The notes under the pieces are model-generated. The model made no database searches, was not told the origin of the DNA, and saw only the letters and a program-made list of their open reading frames with translations. Made by a program: the position numbers and the translations under genes. Positions 15,702-22,183 of a DNA stretch of 25,807 nucleotides are shown in pieces. Source of the stretch: JANXVY01 sp034408685 (GTDB lineage Bacteria; Pseudomonadota; Alphaproteobacteria; Rhizobiales; Hyphomicrobiaceae); the NCBI GenBank assembly GCA_034408685.1, contig JAWXCP010000092.1, positions 1-25,807 on the forward strand, in the 5' to 3' direction. Position 1 is the stretch's first letter. The number at the start of each line of letters is the position of its first letter.

Positions 15702-16595
15702 ATGAAACGCCTCACGACCCTCATTGCCATCGCCTCTGCTTCGGTCGCTTCGCTCGCATTTGCGGGCGCGGCGGCAGCAGCCGCTGGCGGCGAGCATTAC
15801 GACTTCCAAAAGCAGAGTTGGTCATTTTCGGGCTTCACCGGTCAGTATGACAAGAACCAGCTGCAGCGCGGCTTTCAGGTCTACCAGCAGGCCTGCGCTG
15901 CGTGCCACGGGATGCAGCGCGTCAAGTGGCGCAACCTCGTCGAAAACGGCGGGCCGCAGTTTCCAGAAGACGCTGTCAAGAAGCTCGCCGCCGAATGGCC
16001 GAACCAACCGTTGGCTGGGCCGAACGACGATGGGTTGATTGCCGACAGCAAGGGCAACCTACTGACGCGGGTGGCAACACTCGCCGACCCGATCCTCGGC
16101 CCGTACCGCAATGAGAAAGAGGCTCGTGCCGCCCAAAATGGCGCGTTGCCGCCTGACCTCTCGTTGATCGTCAAGGCCCGCAGCATCCACGAGGTGCCGA
16201 TCTGGTATGTCCACGTCGGCAAGATGATGAGCGAAATTGGGCGCGGCTATCAAGAAAGTGGCGCCGATTATCTCTATAATCTTCTCATAGCCTACGCAGA
16301 CGCGCCAGCCGGCGTCAAAATGTCGGACGGGATGTATTACAACAAAGCCTATCCCGGCAATCAGATCGGGATGCCAGCGCCGCTCCAGAAAGACAACCCG
16401 ATCGTTTACGAGAACGGCAAGGGTACGCACGAAGACAACGTGCGCGACGTGTCGGCTTACTTGGCGTGGGCTGCCGACCCGAAGCTCAATGAGCGGAAGG
16501 CGACCGGCTGGTACGTGATGCTCTACCTCCTGATCACCACCGTGTTGCTGTATCTGGGCAAAAAGGTCGTCTGGTCTCGGATCGGCGGCCACTAA
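15702..16595 (+). CDS. petC: Cytochrome c1 of the bc1 complex
   Basis: This 297-residue subunit accepts electrons from the Rieske protein on the periplasmic side. It has a cleavable signal peptide (about 1-28, Ala-rich cleavage region), the c-type heme site CAACH (C65, C68, H69), the conserved ALPPDLSLIVKAR block, and the methionine heme ligand in QIGMPAPL (M224). A C-terminal membrane anchor is at about 268-287. AGGAG lies seven bases before the ATG, and the gap to petB is 15 bp. It is the last gene of the operon and is followed by a hairpin terminator. Confidence 0.97.
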   Translation: MKRLTTLIAIASASVASLAFAGAAAAAAGGEHYDFQKQSWSFSGFTGQYDKNQLQRGFQVYQQACAACHGMQRVKWRNLVENGGPQFPEDAVKKLAAEWPNQPLAGPNDDGLIADSKGNLLTRVATLADPILGPYRNEKEARAAQNGALPPDLSLIVKARSIHEVPIWYVHVGKMMSEIGRGYQESGADYLYNLLIAYADAPAGVKMSDGMYYNKAYPGNQIGMPAPLQKDNPIVYENGKGTHEDNVRDVSAYLAWAADPKLNERKATGWYVMLYLLITTVLLYLGKKVVWSRIGGH

Positions 16596-16622
16596 TTGAG
16601 ACGCATCTGTCTTAAGCAGACA

Positions 16623-16654
16623 ACGGCTCCGCATCAGCGGGGCCGTTTTCGTTT
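16623..16654 (+). terminator. Intrinsic terminator of petABC
   Basis: A 10-bp stem (ACGGCTCCGC / GCGGGGCCGT, one G-T wobble) with an ATCA loop is followed directly by TTTTCGTTT. It lies 27 bp after the petC stop. This is a good rho-independent terminator in the plus direction. Confidence 0.85.
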
Positions 16655-16715
16655 CTCCCGGCCCGATGTTGGTTTATGTCGATAGGTGCACCACGATACG
16701 GGGAGACAGCGCGAC

Positions 16716-17597
16716 ATGACGGAAACGGTACTCGGCATTATTGGCGGCAGCGGGTTCTACAACTTGCCCGGCATCGAAAACGCGCGTTGGCAGGCCGTCG
16801 CCTCGCCGTGGGGTGCGCCGTCGGATGAAATGCTGTTCGCCGACATCGCGGGGTTGCCGATCCGCTTTCTCCCCCGGCACGGGCGCGGACATAAAATTCC
16901 GCCATCGGACATCAACTACCGCGCCAATATCGACGCCATGAAACGCGCCGGTGTCACCGACCTCGTTTCGATCTCGGCGTGCGGCTCGTTCAAGGAGCAC
17001 CTCGCGCCCGGTGTGTTCGTGCTCGTCGACCAGTTCGTCGACCGGACGTTCGAGCGCGCGAAAAGCTTCTTTGGAACGGGCATGGTCGCGCATGTCTCGG
17101 TCGCCGATCCGGTCTCGCCGCTGCTTGTCGATGAACTCGAACGGGCAATTAAAGCCGAGGGCATCCAATATCAGCGCGGCGGCATCTACCTCGTGATGGA
17201 GGGGCCGCAATTTTCGACCCGCGCCGAAAGCCTGCTATACAAAGCCTCCGGCTTCGACGTGATCGGCATGACCAACATGCCCGAAGCCAAGCTCGCCCGC
17301 GAAGCCGAGATTTGCTACGCCACCGTCGCCATGGTGACGGACTATGACTGCTGGCATTCCGATCACGCCGCCGTTGATGTTGCCGCCGTGATCAAGATCA
17401 TGGGCGACAACACGGCCAAGGCGCAGCGCATGGTGCTGGCGCTGGCCAGGCATTTCCCGCGGCAACACCCGCCCTGCCCGATCGGCTCAGACCGCGCCCT
17501 CGACGGGGCGCTGATCACCGCCCCGGAGGCCCGCGATCCGGCAATGTTGGCCAAGCTCGATGCGGTCGCTGGCCGCGTCCTGGCCAACACCGGCTGA
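16716..17597 (+). CDS. mtnP: S-methyl-5'-thioadenosine phosphorylase
   Basis: The enzyme splits 5'-methylthioadenosine with phosphate into adenine and methylthioribose-1-phosphate in the methionine salvage pathway. Motifs of the MTAP/PNP type-II fold are clear: IIGGSGFYNLPG at the N-terminus, PRHGRGH (53-59), CGSFKE (89-94), MEGPQFSTRAES (161-172), GMTNMPEAKLAREAE and VTDYDCWH with the two Asp (209, 211) that select 6-aminopurines. Length is 293 residues, as usual. The ATG at 16716 is used, with GGGGAG about 11 bases upstream; a GTG 10 codons earlier is possible. It follows the petABC terminator and so probably has its own promoter. Confidence 0.95.
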   Translation: MTETVLGIIGGSGFYNLPGIENARWQAVASPWGAPSDEMLFADIAGLPIRFLPRHGRGHKIPPSDINYRANIDAMKRAGVTDLVSISACGSFKEHLAPGVFVLVDQFVDRTFERAKSFFGTGMVAHVSVADPVSPLLVDELERAIKAEGIQYQRGGIYLVMEGPQFSTRAESLLYKASGFDVIGMTNMPEAKLAREAEICYATVAMVTDYDCWHSDHAAVDVAAVIKIMGDNTAKAQRMVLALARHFPRQHPPCPIGSDRALDGALITAPEARDPAMLAKLDAVAGRVLANTG

Positions 17598-17736
17598 ATG
17601 ATTGGGAATTCGCTTACCGCCGACCGTAAACCACGCCGCGATATTGCCCCGTTCGGGCCATGGTGCGCGCCCAATTGATGCTTACGCCTCGTTAACGGCC
17701 GGGGGATTACACTTAATGATCTGTTAGCGCGCATCT

Positions 17737-17770
17737 GAAAAGCGGGAACCGGTTTTCCGCAAAAAAGCAC
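17737..17770. repeat. AACCGGTT-centred palindromic repeat, copy 2
   Basis: It shares the core AAGCGGGAACCGGTTTTCC exactly with the copy near 5.46 kb, and it too ends in AAGCAC. Its left flank (GCGCGCATCT) is diverged, so this copy is less symmetric. It lies 44-77 bp upstream of the DUF882 gene in an otherwise empty 216-bp gap, where it will be in or next to that gene's promoter or leader. Confidence 0.85.
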
Positions 17771-17813
17771 GCTCGATCATAGAGTTAGAGTTCGGCGTCT
17801 CTACGGGGTCCAC

Positions 17814-19670
17814 ATGGCGACAGCGCAAGGCACGAGGGACGGCAACACCGTTTGGCGTCACATTTGCGCGCGCACGACACTCGCCGCCGCCGCTGTCGTC
17901 GCCTGCGCTGCTTTGTTTGGGCCCGACATCTTGACCGCTGCCTTCTCCGGCAACCGCACCATCCAGCTCCATAACATCCACACCAAGGAAACGCTGTCGG
18001 TTCAGTACAAGAAGGACGGCCAGTACATCCCCGACGCAATGGACAAGATCGACTGGATCTTGCGCGACTGGCGGCGCAACGAGAAGACCAAGATGGACCC
18101 CAGGACGATCGACATCCTGTGGGAGATGCACACCGAACTCGGCTCCAACGAGCCGATCCACATCATCTCCGGCTATCGTTCGCGCGGGACCAACGACATG
18201 CTGCGCCGCACCGTCGGCGGGCAGGCGAGCGAGAGCCAGCACACCACCGGCAGGGCCGTCGATGTCACCTTCCCCGACGTGCCGCTGCGCAATATCCGCT
18301 ATGCCGCAATGGTCCGCGAAATGGGCGGCGTCGGCTATTACCCGACCTCGGGCATCCCGTTCGTCCACGTCGATACCGGCCGCGTCCGAGCCTGGCCGCG
18401 TCTGCCGCGCTACGAACTCGCGCTGCTGTTCCCGAACGGCTCGTCGAAGCACGCTCCGGCCGACGGCGGCGCGCTGTCGCCGGAAGACGTTCGTGTCGCG
18501 CAAAGCCGCTACAAGGATCTCGCCGTCCAGGTCGCGGCGTTCTTCGATCTTCGCAAGGCCCCCAAGGATCGCCGAAACGATGGCGTGCTGGTCGCCGACG
18601 CTGGCCGCGCGATACCCCCTGTGATTGCCCCAACAAATGCATCTGTCGCGTCGCCAGTATCAAAGCCGATGCCCGCGCCGCCGCGCCCGATCCCGGCTGG
18701 TACGCAGGTCGCGTCGCTGGCTCCGGTCGCGGTTCCCTTGCCGCGCGAGCCCGTGACGGCTGCGAGCCCAGACGTTCCGAAACCTGTCGTGCCGAAATCA
18801 GCCGCCGGCCTGACGCCGAAGCTCGTCGCCGAACCGAAGCTGGTCGAGCGCCCGTCCAAGTTTACGCCAGCTCCGACCGAGGACGACCGCAAGGGCCTGA
18901 AGACGCTCGTGGCGCTGGCGGCAGCCTCTCCCGAGCTTGACGCCCCGCGCCTGATCCGCGAGCCGGCCCCGGCGGCGCGCCTGCGAACCGCTGCGGCGAG
19001 CGCGTCGGGCACGGCGTCGCCGCCCGCGGGCAGCATTGCCAGCGCCACCGCAACCTCCACCGCCGCCGTCCCTTCGCCCGTTCCGTACGGCCGACCAGCG
19101 CCGCCCACGACCATCGCCGAGGCACTCGCGGCCGAGCCTCCGGCCAATCTTGATAAGACCCTGGGTGGGACATTCGCTGCCGTTCTCGCCGACCGGGGCA
19201 AATCGCGCACGTCTTGGATGCAGTTGGCCGCGATCGACCCCGCGACTGCCAACGGCGCGATTGCGGGCAGCGGCTCGATCGCGGGCGATGGCCGCACCTT
19301 GTCGGATGTCGCGCCGCCGGGTTGGGGCAACGGTTTTGCCGCAGCGCCGGCTTTCGACGACGAGCACCCGGAGGAACTGCACTATCGCCCGTTCCCGGTC
19401 GCGCCCTTGCTGACCGCGACCGCGTCGATCGACGAGCCCGCGATCGCGCGCATGACCGCGCCGGACGTCGTCAAAATTCTCGACCTGCTCGATCAGCCGT
19501 CGGCCGTGCCGCCAATGCGTTTCCTACCCGGCCGCCAGACCGCCGAAACCATGTGGGCGCAGCAGTTCAAAGGCCAGCCCGTCGCGTTCGCTGACGCCAG
19601 CTTTGGCGACGGCACCGAAGACCTCCCGACCAAGCTGATCCCACGCGGGGTGAAGACATCGGCGCGGTAG
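17814..19670 (+). CDS. DUF882/M15-like peptidase-fold protein with long disordered tail
   Basis: The N-terminus has a membrane-spanning or signal segment (about 20-45). The DUF882 domain (about 47-200) is related to M15/LAS-type murein peptidases: IHIISGYRS, SQHTTGRAVDVTF and FVHVDTGR supply candidate zinc ligands H143, D150 and H185. The protein is therefore predicted to act on peptidoglycan in the periplasm. The remaining 400 residues or so are rich in Pro, Ala, Ser and Thr with no clear fold, ending in a more ordered-looking stretch (IARMTAPDVVKILDLLDQP, then MWAQQFKGQPVAFADASF). The 618-residue length is large for the domain, but long Ala/Pro-rich tails occur in Hyphomicrobiales members. 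The ATG lies 44 bp past the palindromic repeat; no strong ribosome-binding site is seen. Confidence 0.88.
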   Translation: MATAQGTRDGNTVWRHICARTTLAAAAVVACAALFGPDILTAAFSGNRTIQLHNIHTKETLSVQYKKDGQYIPDAMDKIDWILRDWRRNEKTKMDPRTIDILWEMHTELGSNEPIHIISGYRSRGTNDMLRRTVGGQASESQHTTGRAVDVTFPDVPLRNIRYAAMVREMGGVGYYPTSGIPFVHVDTGRVRAWPRLPRYELALLFPNGSSKHAPADGGALSPEDVRVAQSRYKDLAVQVAAFFDLRKAPKDRRNDGVLVADAGRAIPPVIAPTNASVASPVSKPMPAPPRPIPAGTQVASLAPVAVPLPREPVTAASPDVPKPVVPKSAAGLTPKLVAEPKLVERPSKFTPAPTEDDRKGLKTLVALAAASPELDAPRLIREPAPAARLRTAAASASGTASPPAGSIASATATSTAAVPSPVPYGRPAPPTTIAEALAAEPPANLDKTLGGTFAAVLADRGKSRTSWMQLAAIDPATANGAIAGSGSIAGDGRTLSDVAPPGWGNGFAAAPAFDDEHPEELHYRPFPVAPLLTATASIDEPAIARMTAPDVVKILDLLDQPSAVPPMRFLPGRQTAETMWAQQFKGQPVAFADASFGDGTEDLPTKLIPRGVKTSAR

Positions 19671-19705
19671 GTGGGGCGGACCCGGCGATGGCCCGAGCCC
19701 GAAAA

Positions 19706-19951
19706 TTAGAATTCGGAATACGTTTTATGAGCTAGCGGAAGTGAGCCGGTAGCGCTCTCAGTCGGCCGAACTGGCATATCCATGTAGGCTTGAATTGCCA
19801 AACGAACGCGCTCTTGATGTTGCCGTTGCAGTCCTGCTACCACGAGACGTCGGTCGTCGTCCGCGCGCTTGGCGGCCAACAAGTCGGGCTGCGGCGCTGT
19901 CCGTTCGATACGTTGATGGTGGGAATTGCCCCTGCCGATAGCGTTAATCAC
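19706..19951 (-). CDS. Possible small protein, unknown
   Basis: An 81-codon frame with a GTG start has GGAAAG about 10 bases upstream. The middle reads KRADDDRRLVVAGLQRQHQERVRLAIQAYMDMP (shown in part), a plausible charged helix, but I do not recognise the family. Codon use is mixed and the third position is less GC-rich than in the neighbouring genes. It converges on the DUF882 gene with a 35-bp gap. It may be a chance frame in an otherwise gene-free stretch. Confidence 0.3.
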   Translation of the reverse strand: MINAIGRGNSHHQRIERTAPQPDLLAAKRADDDRRLVVAGLQRQHQERVRLAIQAYMDMPVRPTESATGSLPLAHKTYSEF

Positions 19952-20077
19952 GATCTTGTTCTTTCCAGGTTATCAGGATCGGTCTAGCAAATGAGTATTG
20001 GCATTGCCCTATGCCGGGCGCAAAGAATTGGCTAAAAATTGAAAGGTCTATCCCGGCCCGACTGGTGTCCCGACTCC

Positions 20078-20097
20078 GACGCTGGTTTCCAAGCGTC
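20078..20097. repeat. Short hairpin
   Basis: GACGCTGG and CCAAGCGTC pair over 8 bp with one bulged A around a TTT loop. It precedes the larger hairpin by 30 bp. Confidence 0.55.
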
Positions 20098-20127
20098 TCC
20101 GCCGGCCCACTAGCCAAGCTTCTGTCT

Positions 20128-20184
20128 GTGTTCTGGATTCACGAACGCTTGACGACCTTCGTCCGCACGTTCGATCCAGAACAC
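20128..20184. repeat. Large hairpin with nested stem
   Basis: The arms GTGTTCTGGAT-TCA-CGAACG (20128-20147) and CGTTCGATCCAGAACAC (20168-20184) pair perfectly over 17 bp apart from a 3-nt bulge (TCA). The 20-nt loop contains a smaller 5-bp stem, GACGA-CCT-TCGTC (20151-20163). There is no T-run after it on either strand. It could be a structured RNA, a cruciform site or a palindromic repeat; no other copy was seen in this window. Confidence 0.8.
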
Positions 20185-20305
20185 TCGCCTGGACCGGAAT
20201 TACGCGAGTGGTTCGGATGCCGGGCGGGTTTGCCACGAAACCTCACCTTGCTGACCATTCCGGCAGTCTGTTGGCAGGTTTGCCGTTGTTCATGGAGGCC
20301 GTGTT

Positions 20306-20635
20306 TTGACGTCGTCCCCGCTTGCCGTATGCGCTGTCGCCGCACTGGCAGGCGTTGCACTCGCCTTGATGGCGTTGGAGGCTGGCGCGCAGAGTGGGCC
20401 GTTGCTACCTGCGACACCGGCGCAGCCCGCTCGCACGTTGGGCACTGCTCCCGACGTAGACGTGCCACCGTGGCGGCAACCGTCCGCAACTGGCTCAGCA
20501 GCGGGCAACGCCTCCGCCGACGTCCGTAATGCCCCTGTGACTGGCGGCAAACCTGCCGTAACCGGCCCGGCCCAACGCGGCCGCGCCTATAATGTCAAGC
20601 CGTTGATTAACCTCCAGGCCAAGCCGCGTCTGTAA
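20306..20635 (+). CDS. Small secreted protein, unknown
   Basis: The 109-residue product has a signal peptide (about 1-29: hydrophobic core AALAGVALALMAL, cleavage expected near AGA-QS). The mature part of about 80 residues is rich in Pro, Ala, Gly and Thr and probably unfolded, ending in a basic segment with YNVKPLINLQAKPRL. I do not recognise a family. The start is a TTG with a strong GGAGG seven bases upstream, which is the main evidence that the gene is real. It converges on the RimB-like gene with a 12-bp gap. Confidence 0.65.
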   Translation: MTSSPLAVCAVAALAGVALALMALEAGAQSGPLLPATPAQPARTLGTAPDVDVPPWRQPSATGSAAGNASADVRNAPVTGGKPAVTGPAQRGRAYNVKPLINLQAKPRL

Positions 20636-20647
20636 AAAGTGCCCCGG

Positions 20648-21136
20648 CTAACCAGCGCTCGCGGCGGGTTTGATCAGCGTCCGGTAGACCTTGTGGCTGC
20701 GGCGGGCCTGATGGCGCGACGCGGCCGGATCGACCAGCATGCCGGGCCGGAACGCCTGCCGCCCGATCAGCATCCGGTAACTCATGCTGGCGCGGTTGGT
20801 CAGCGTAATCTCGATCGGCCAGCGCTGGTCGCCGATTTCGAGCTCGGTCCCGATCACGTAGCGCAGCTCGGCTTCGCCGTTCGAACTCGTCACCCGCCGC
20901 CGGTCGATCAGCGGCGCCACGCACACGATCTCGATTTGTGGACGGCGCGGCACCGGCTGGACCAAAAACCGCACCAACCGGCGCTCGCCATCATCGAACG
21001 GCTCGATCATCCGGGCGTGCAGCGCGCTGGTCCGCGCGCCGGTATCGACCTTCGCCTTGAGCGACGGCAGGCCAATGAGCGGCAGCCCCACCCATTCTTC
21101 GTAACCAACGATGAAAGTTTGTCCCTCAGACACCAT
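20648..21136 (-). CDS. RimB-like ATP-dependent zinc protease family protein
   Basis: The 162-residue product belongs to the Zn_protease/DUF785 group (COG4067), which has a retropepsin-type fold and is usually found with the RimK glutamate ligase. The signature is GLPSLKAKVDTGARTSALHA (D31-T-G-A at 31-34, H40), then strand segments with RRVTSSNGEAELRYVI and a C-terminal ITLTNRASMSYRMLIGRQAFRPGMLVDP. The ATG at 21134-21136 follows GAGAAG closely; the longer upstream frame (to 21223) has no ribosome-binding site. No rimK is in the window on this strand. It is divergent from def, with 212 bp between the starts. Confidence 0.88.
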   Translation of the reverse strand: MVSEGQTFIVGYEEWVGLPLIGLPSLKAKVDTGARTSALHARMIEPFDDGERRLVRFLVQPVPRRPQIEIVCVAPLIDRRRVTSSNGEAELRYVIGTELEIGDQRWPIEITLTNRASMSYRMLIGRQAFRPGMLVDPAASRHQARRSHKVYRTLIKPAASAG

Positions 21137-21348
21137 ATCTTCTCTATTGGGATCAAAATCCGACGCTCGAACAGTGCCGCAACAGACCATCGCAGGCTCG
21201 GGGGTCGGCCAGGTCTTGGCCACAGCTGAGCGGCGTGGCAGAACATAGCCGTTCGTTCACCGTGCTGCCAGCCGACATGGTGGCTGCAATAATCAAGCGC
21301 GTAACGTCAGCCAAACGCCTTGCCGCTATCGAATAGGTCTGAAGCTCC

Positions 21349-21858
21349 ATGGCAATCCTGCCGATCGTCACGCTACCCGATCCCGTTCTTCGCCAAGTCT
21401 CGACGCCCGTGGGCGCGATCGACGCAGACGTGAAGCGCCTCGCCGCCGAGATGCTTGAGACGATGTACGACGCGCCGGGCATTGGTCTTGCCGCCGTCCA
21501 GGTCCGCGTGCCGAAGCGGATCGTGGTGCTCGATCTGGCTGGCGACGACGAGCCCAAAGCGCCGATGGTGCTGATCAATCCGCACATTTTGAGCCTAGGG
21601 TCACAAATGCGCGTTTATGACGAGGGCTGCCTGTCGCTGCCCGATACCCGGCTCGAGATCGAGCGGCCGTCAACGCTGCGGCTGGCCTACGTCGACCTTG
21701 ATGGCGTCAACCGCGAGATCGCCGCCAACGGCCTGCTAGCCACCGCCATCCAGCACGAGACCGACCACCTCGACGGCAAGCTGATCATCGACTTCATGAC
21801 CAGCCTGAAACGCGACATGGTCATCCGCCGCTACAAGAAGCGCGCCAGGGTTGGTTGA
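21349..21858 (+). CDS. def: Peptide deformylase
   Basis: The enzyme removes the formyl group from the N-terminal Met of new proteins, before methionine aminopeptidase acts. All three motifs are present in the 169-residue product: GIGLAAVQ (44-51), EGCLS (92-96, metal ligand C94) and QHETDH (135-140, ligands H136 and H140, catalytic E137). The N-terminus reads MAILPIVTLPDPVLR, the usual opening. The start has only a weak ribosome-binding site. It is normally followed closely by fmt in Alphaproteobacteria; here a 325-bp gap with inverted heptamer arrays separates them. Confidence 0.97.
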   Translation: MAILPIVTLPDPVLRQVSTPVGAIDADVKRLAAEMLETMYDAPGIGLAAVQVRVPKRIVVLDLAGDDEPKAPMVLINPHILSLGSQMRVYDEGCLSLPDTRLEIERPSTLRLAYVDLDGVNREIAANGLLATAIQHETDHLDGKLIIDFMTSLKRDMVIRRYKKRARVG

Positions 21859-21873
21859 TGGGGTTAGGACGTA

Positions 21874-21961
21874 GCGAATGGCGAATGGCGAGTAGGTTGC
21901 GAGTTGCGAGTTGCGAATGGCGAATGGCGAATGGCGAGTTGCGAATGGCGAATGGCGAATG
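21874..21961. repeat. Heptamer array, left arm (12 copies)
   Basis: Twelve head-to-tail 7-bp units, GCGAATG (8), GCGAGTT (3) and GCGAGTA (1), are interrupted once by GGTT (21895-21898) after the third unit. Only the last three bases of a unit vary. The array starts 15 bp after the def stop and is mirrored by an array of opposite orientation at 22035-22157. Confidence 0.95.
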
Positions 21962-22034
21962 GTTGTCGCTACCGGCAGCGGCCGTCAACACGCCTTGCGG
22001 CTGTTAACGCGGCACGGCCGACGACCTTGCGCGC
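21962..22034. other. Unique spacer between the heptamer arms
   Basis: These 73 bp are not heptameric. They carry a smaller inverted repeat, CGGCCGT (21979-21985) with ACGGCCG (22014-22020), plus GTCAACA and TGTTAAC inside it, so the loop itself can fold. Confidence 0.7.
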
Positions 22035-22157
22035 TACTCGCAACTCGCCATTCGCAACTCGCAACTCGCCATTCGCCATTCGCAACTCGCCATTCGCAAT
22101 TCGCTACTCGCTACTCGCCACTCGCAACCTACTCGCCATTCGCTACTCGCTACTCGC
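22035..22157. repeat. Heptamer array, right arm (17 copies, inverted)
   Basis: Seventeen 7-bp units are the reverse complement of the left-arm type: TACTCGC (6), AACTCGC (4), CATTCGC (5), AATTCGC (1) and CACTCGC (1). One AACC interruption (22126-22129), the complement of GGTT in the left arm, follows the 13th unit. The array ends 26 bp before the fmt start codon. Confidence 0.95.
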
Positions 22158-22183
22158 AATCCCCAACACCGGCCCACCACACC

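Larger units (their letters stand above)
19952..20293. other. Gene-free stretch with two strong hairpins
   Basis: No convincing gene is seen. The DNA holds two inverted repeats at 20078-20097 and 20128-20184, listed separately, and ends at the ribosome-binding site of the small secreted protein. A 172-codon plus-strand frame crosses the region, but it has no good start signal and overlaps the next gene in another frame. Confidence 0.5.

Noticed and set aside
17598..17813. Small gene between mtnP and the DUF882 gene
   Set aside because: No frame has a start, a ribosome-binding site and plausible composition; the gap is explained by the palindromic repeat and leader DNA.
20011..20529. 172-codon plus-strand open frame
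   Set aside because: It has no ribosome-binding site, its first part runs through the two hairpins, and its second part overlaps the better-supported small secreted protein in another frame with Arg/Cys-rich shadow-like composition.
21874..22157. CRISPR array
   Set aside because: The units are contiguous heptamers without spacers, and no cas genes are present.
21911..22183. 91-residue N-terminal extension of fmt
   Set aside because: The extension consists of translated heptamer repeats (patterns such as LATRHSQFATRYS), while the Fmt family start is plain at 22184.
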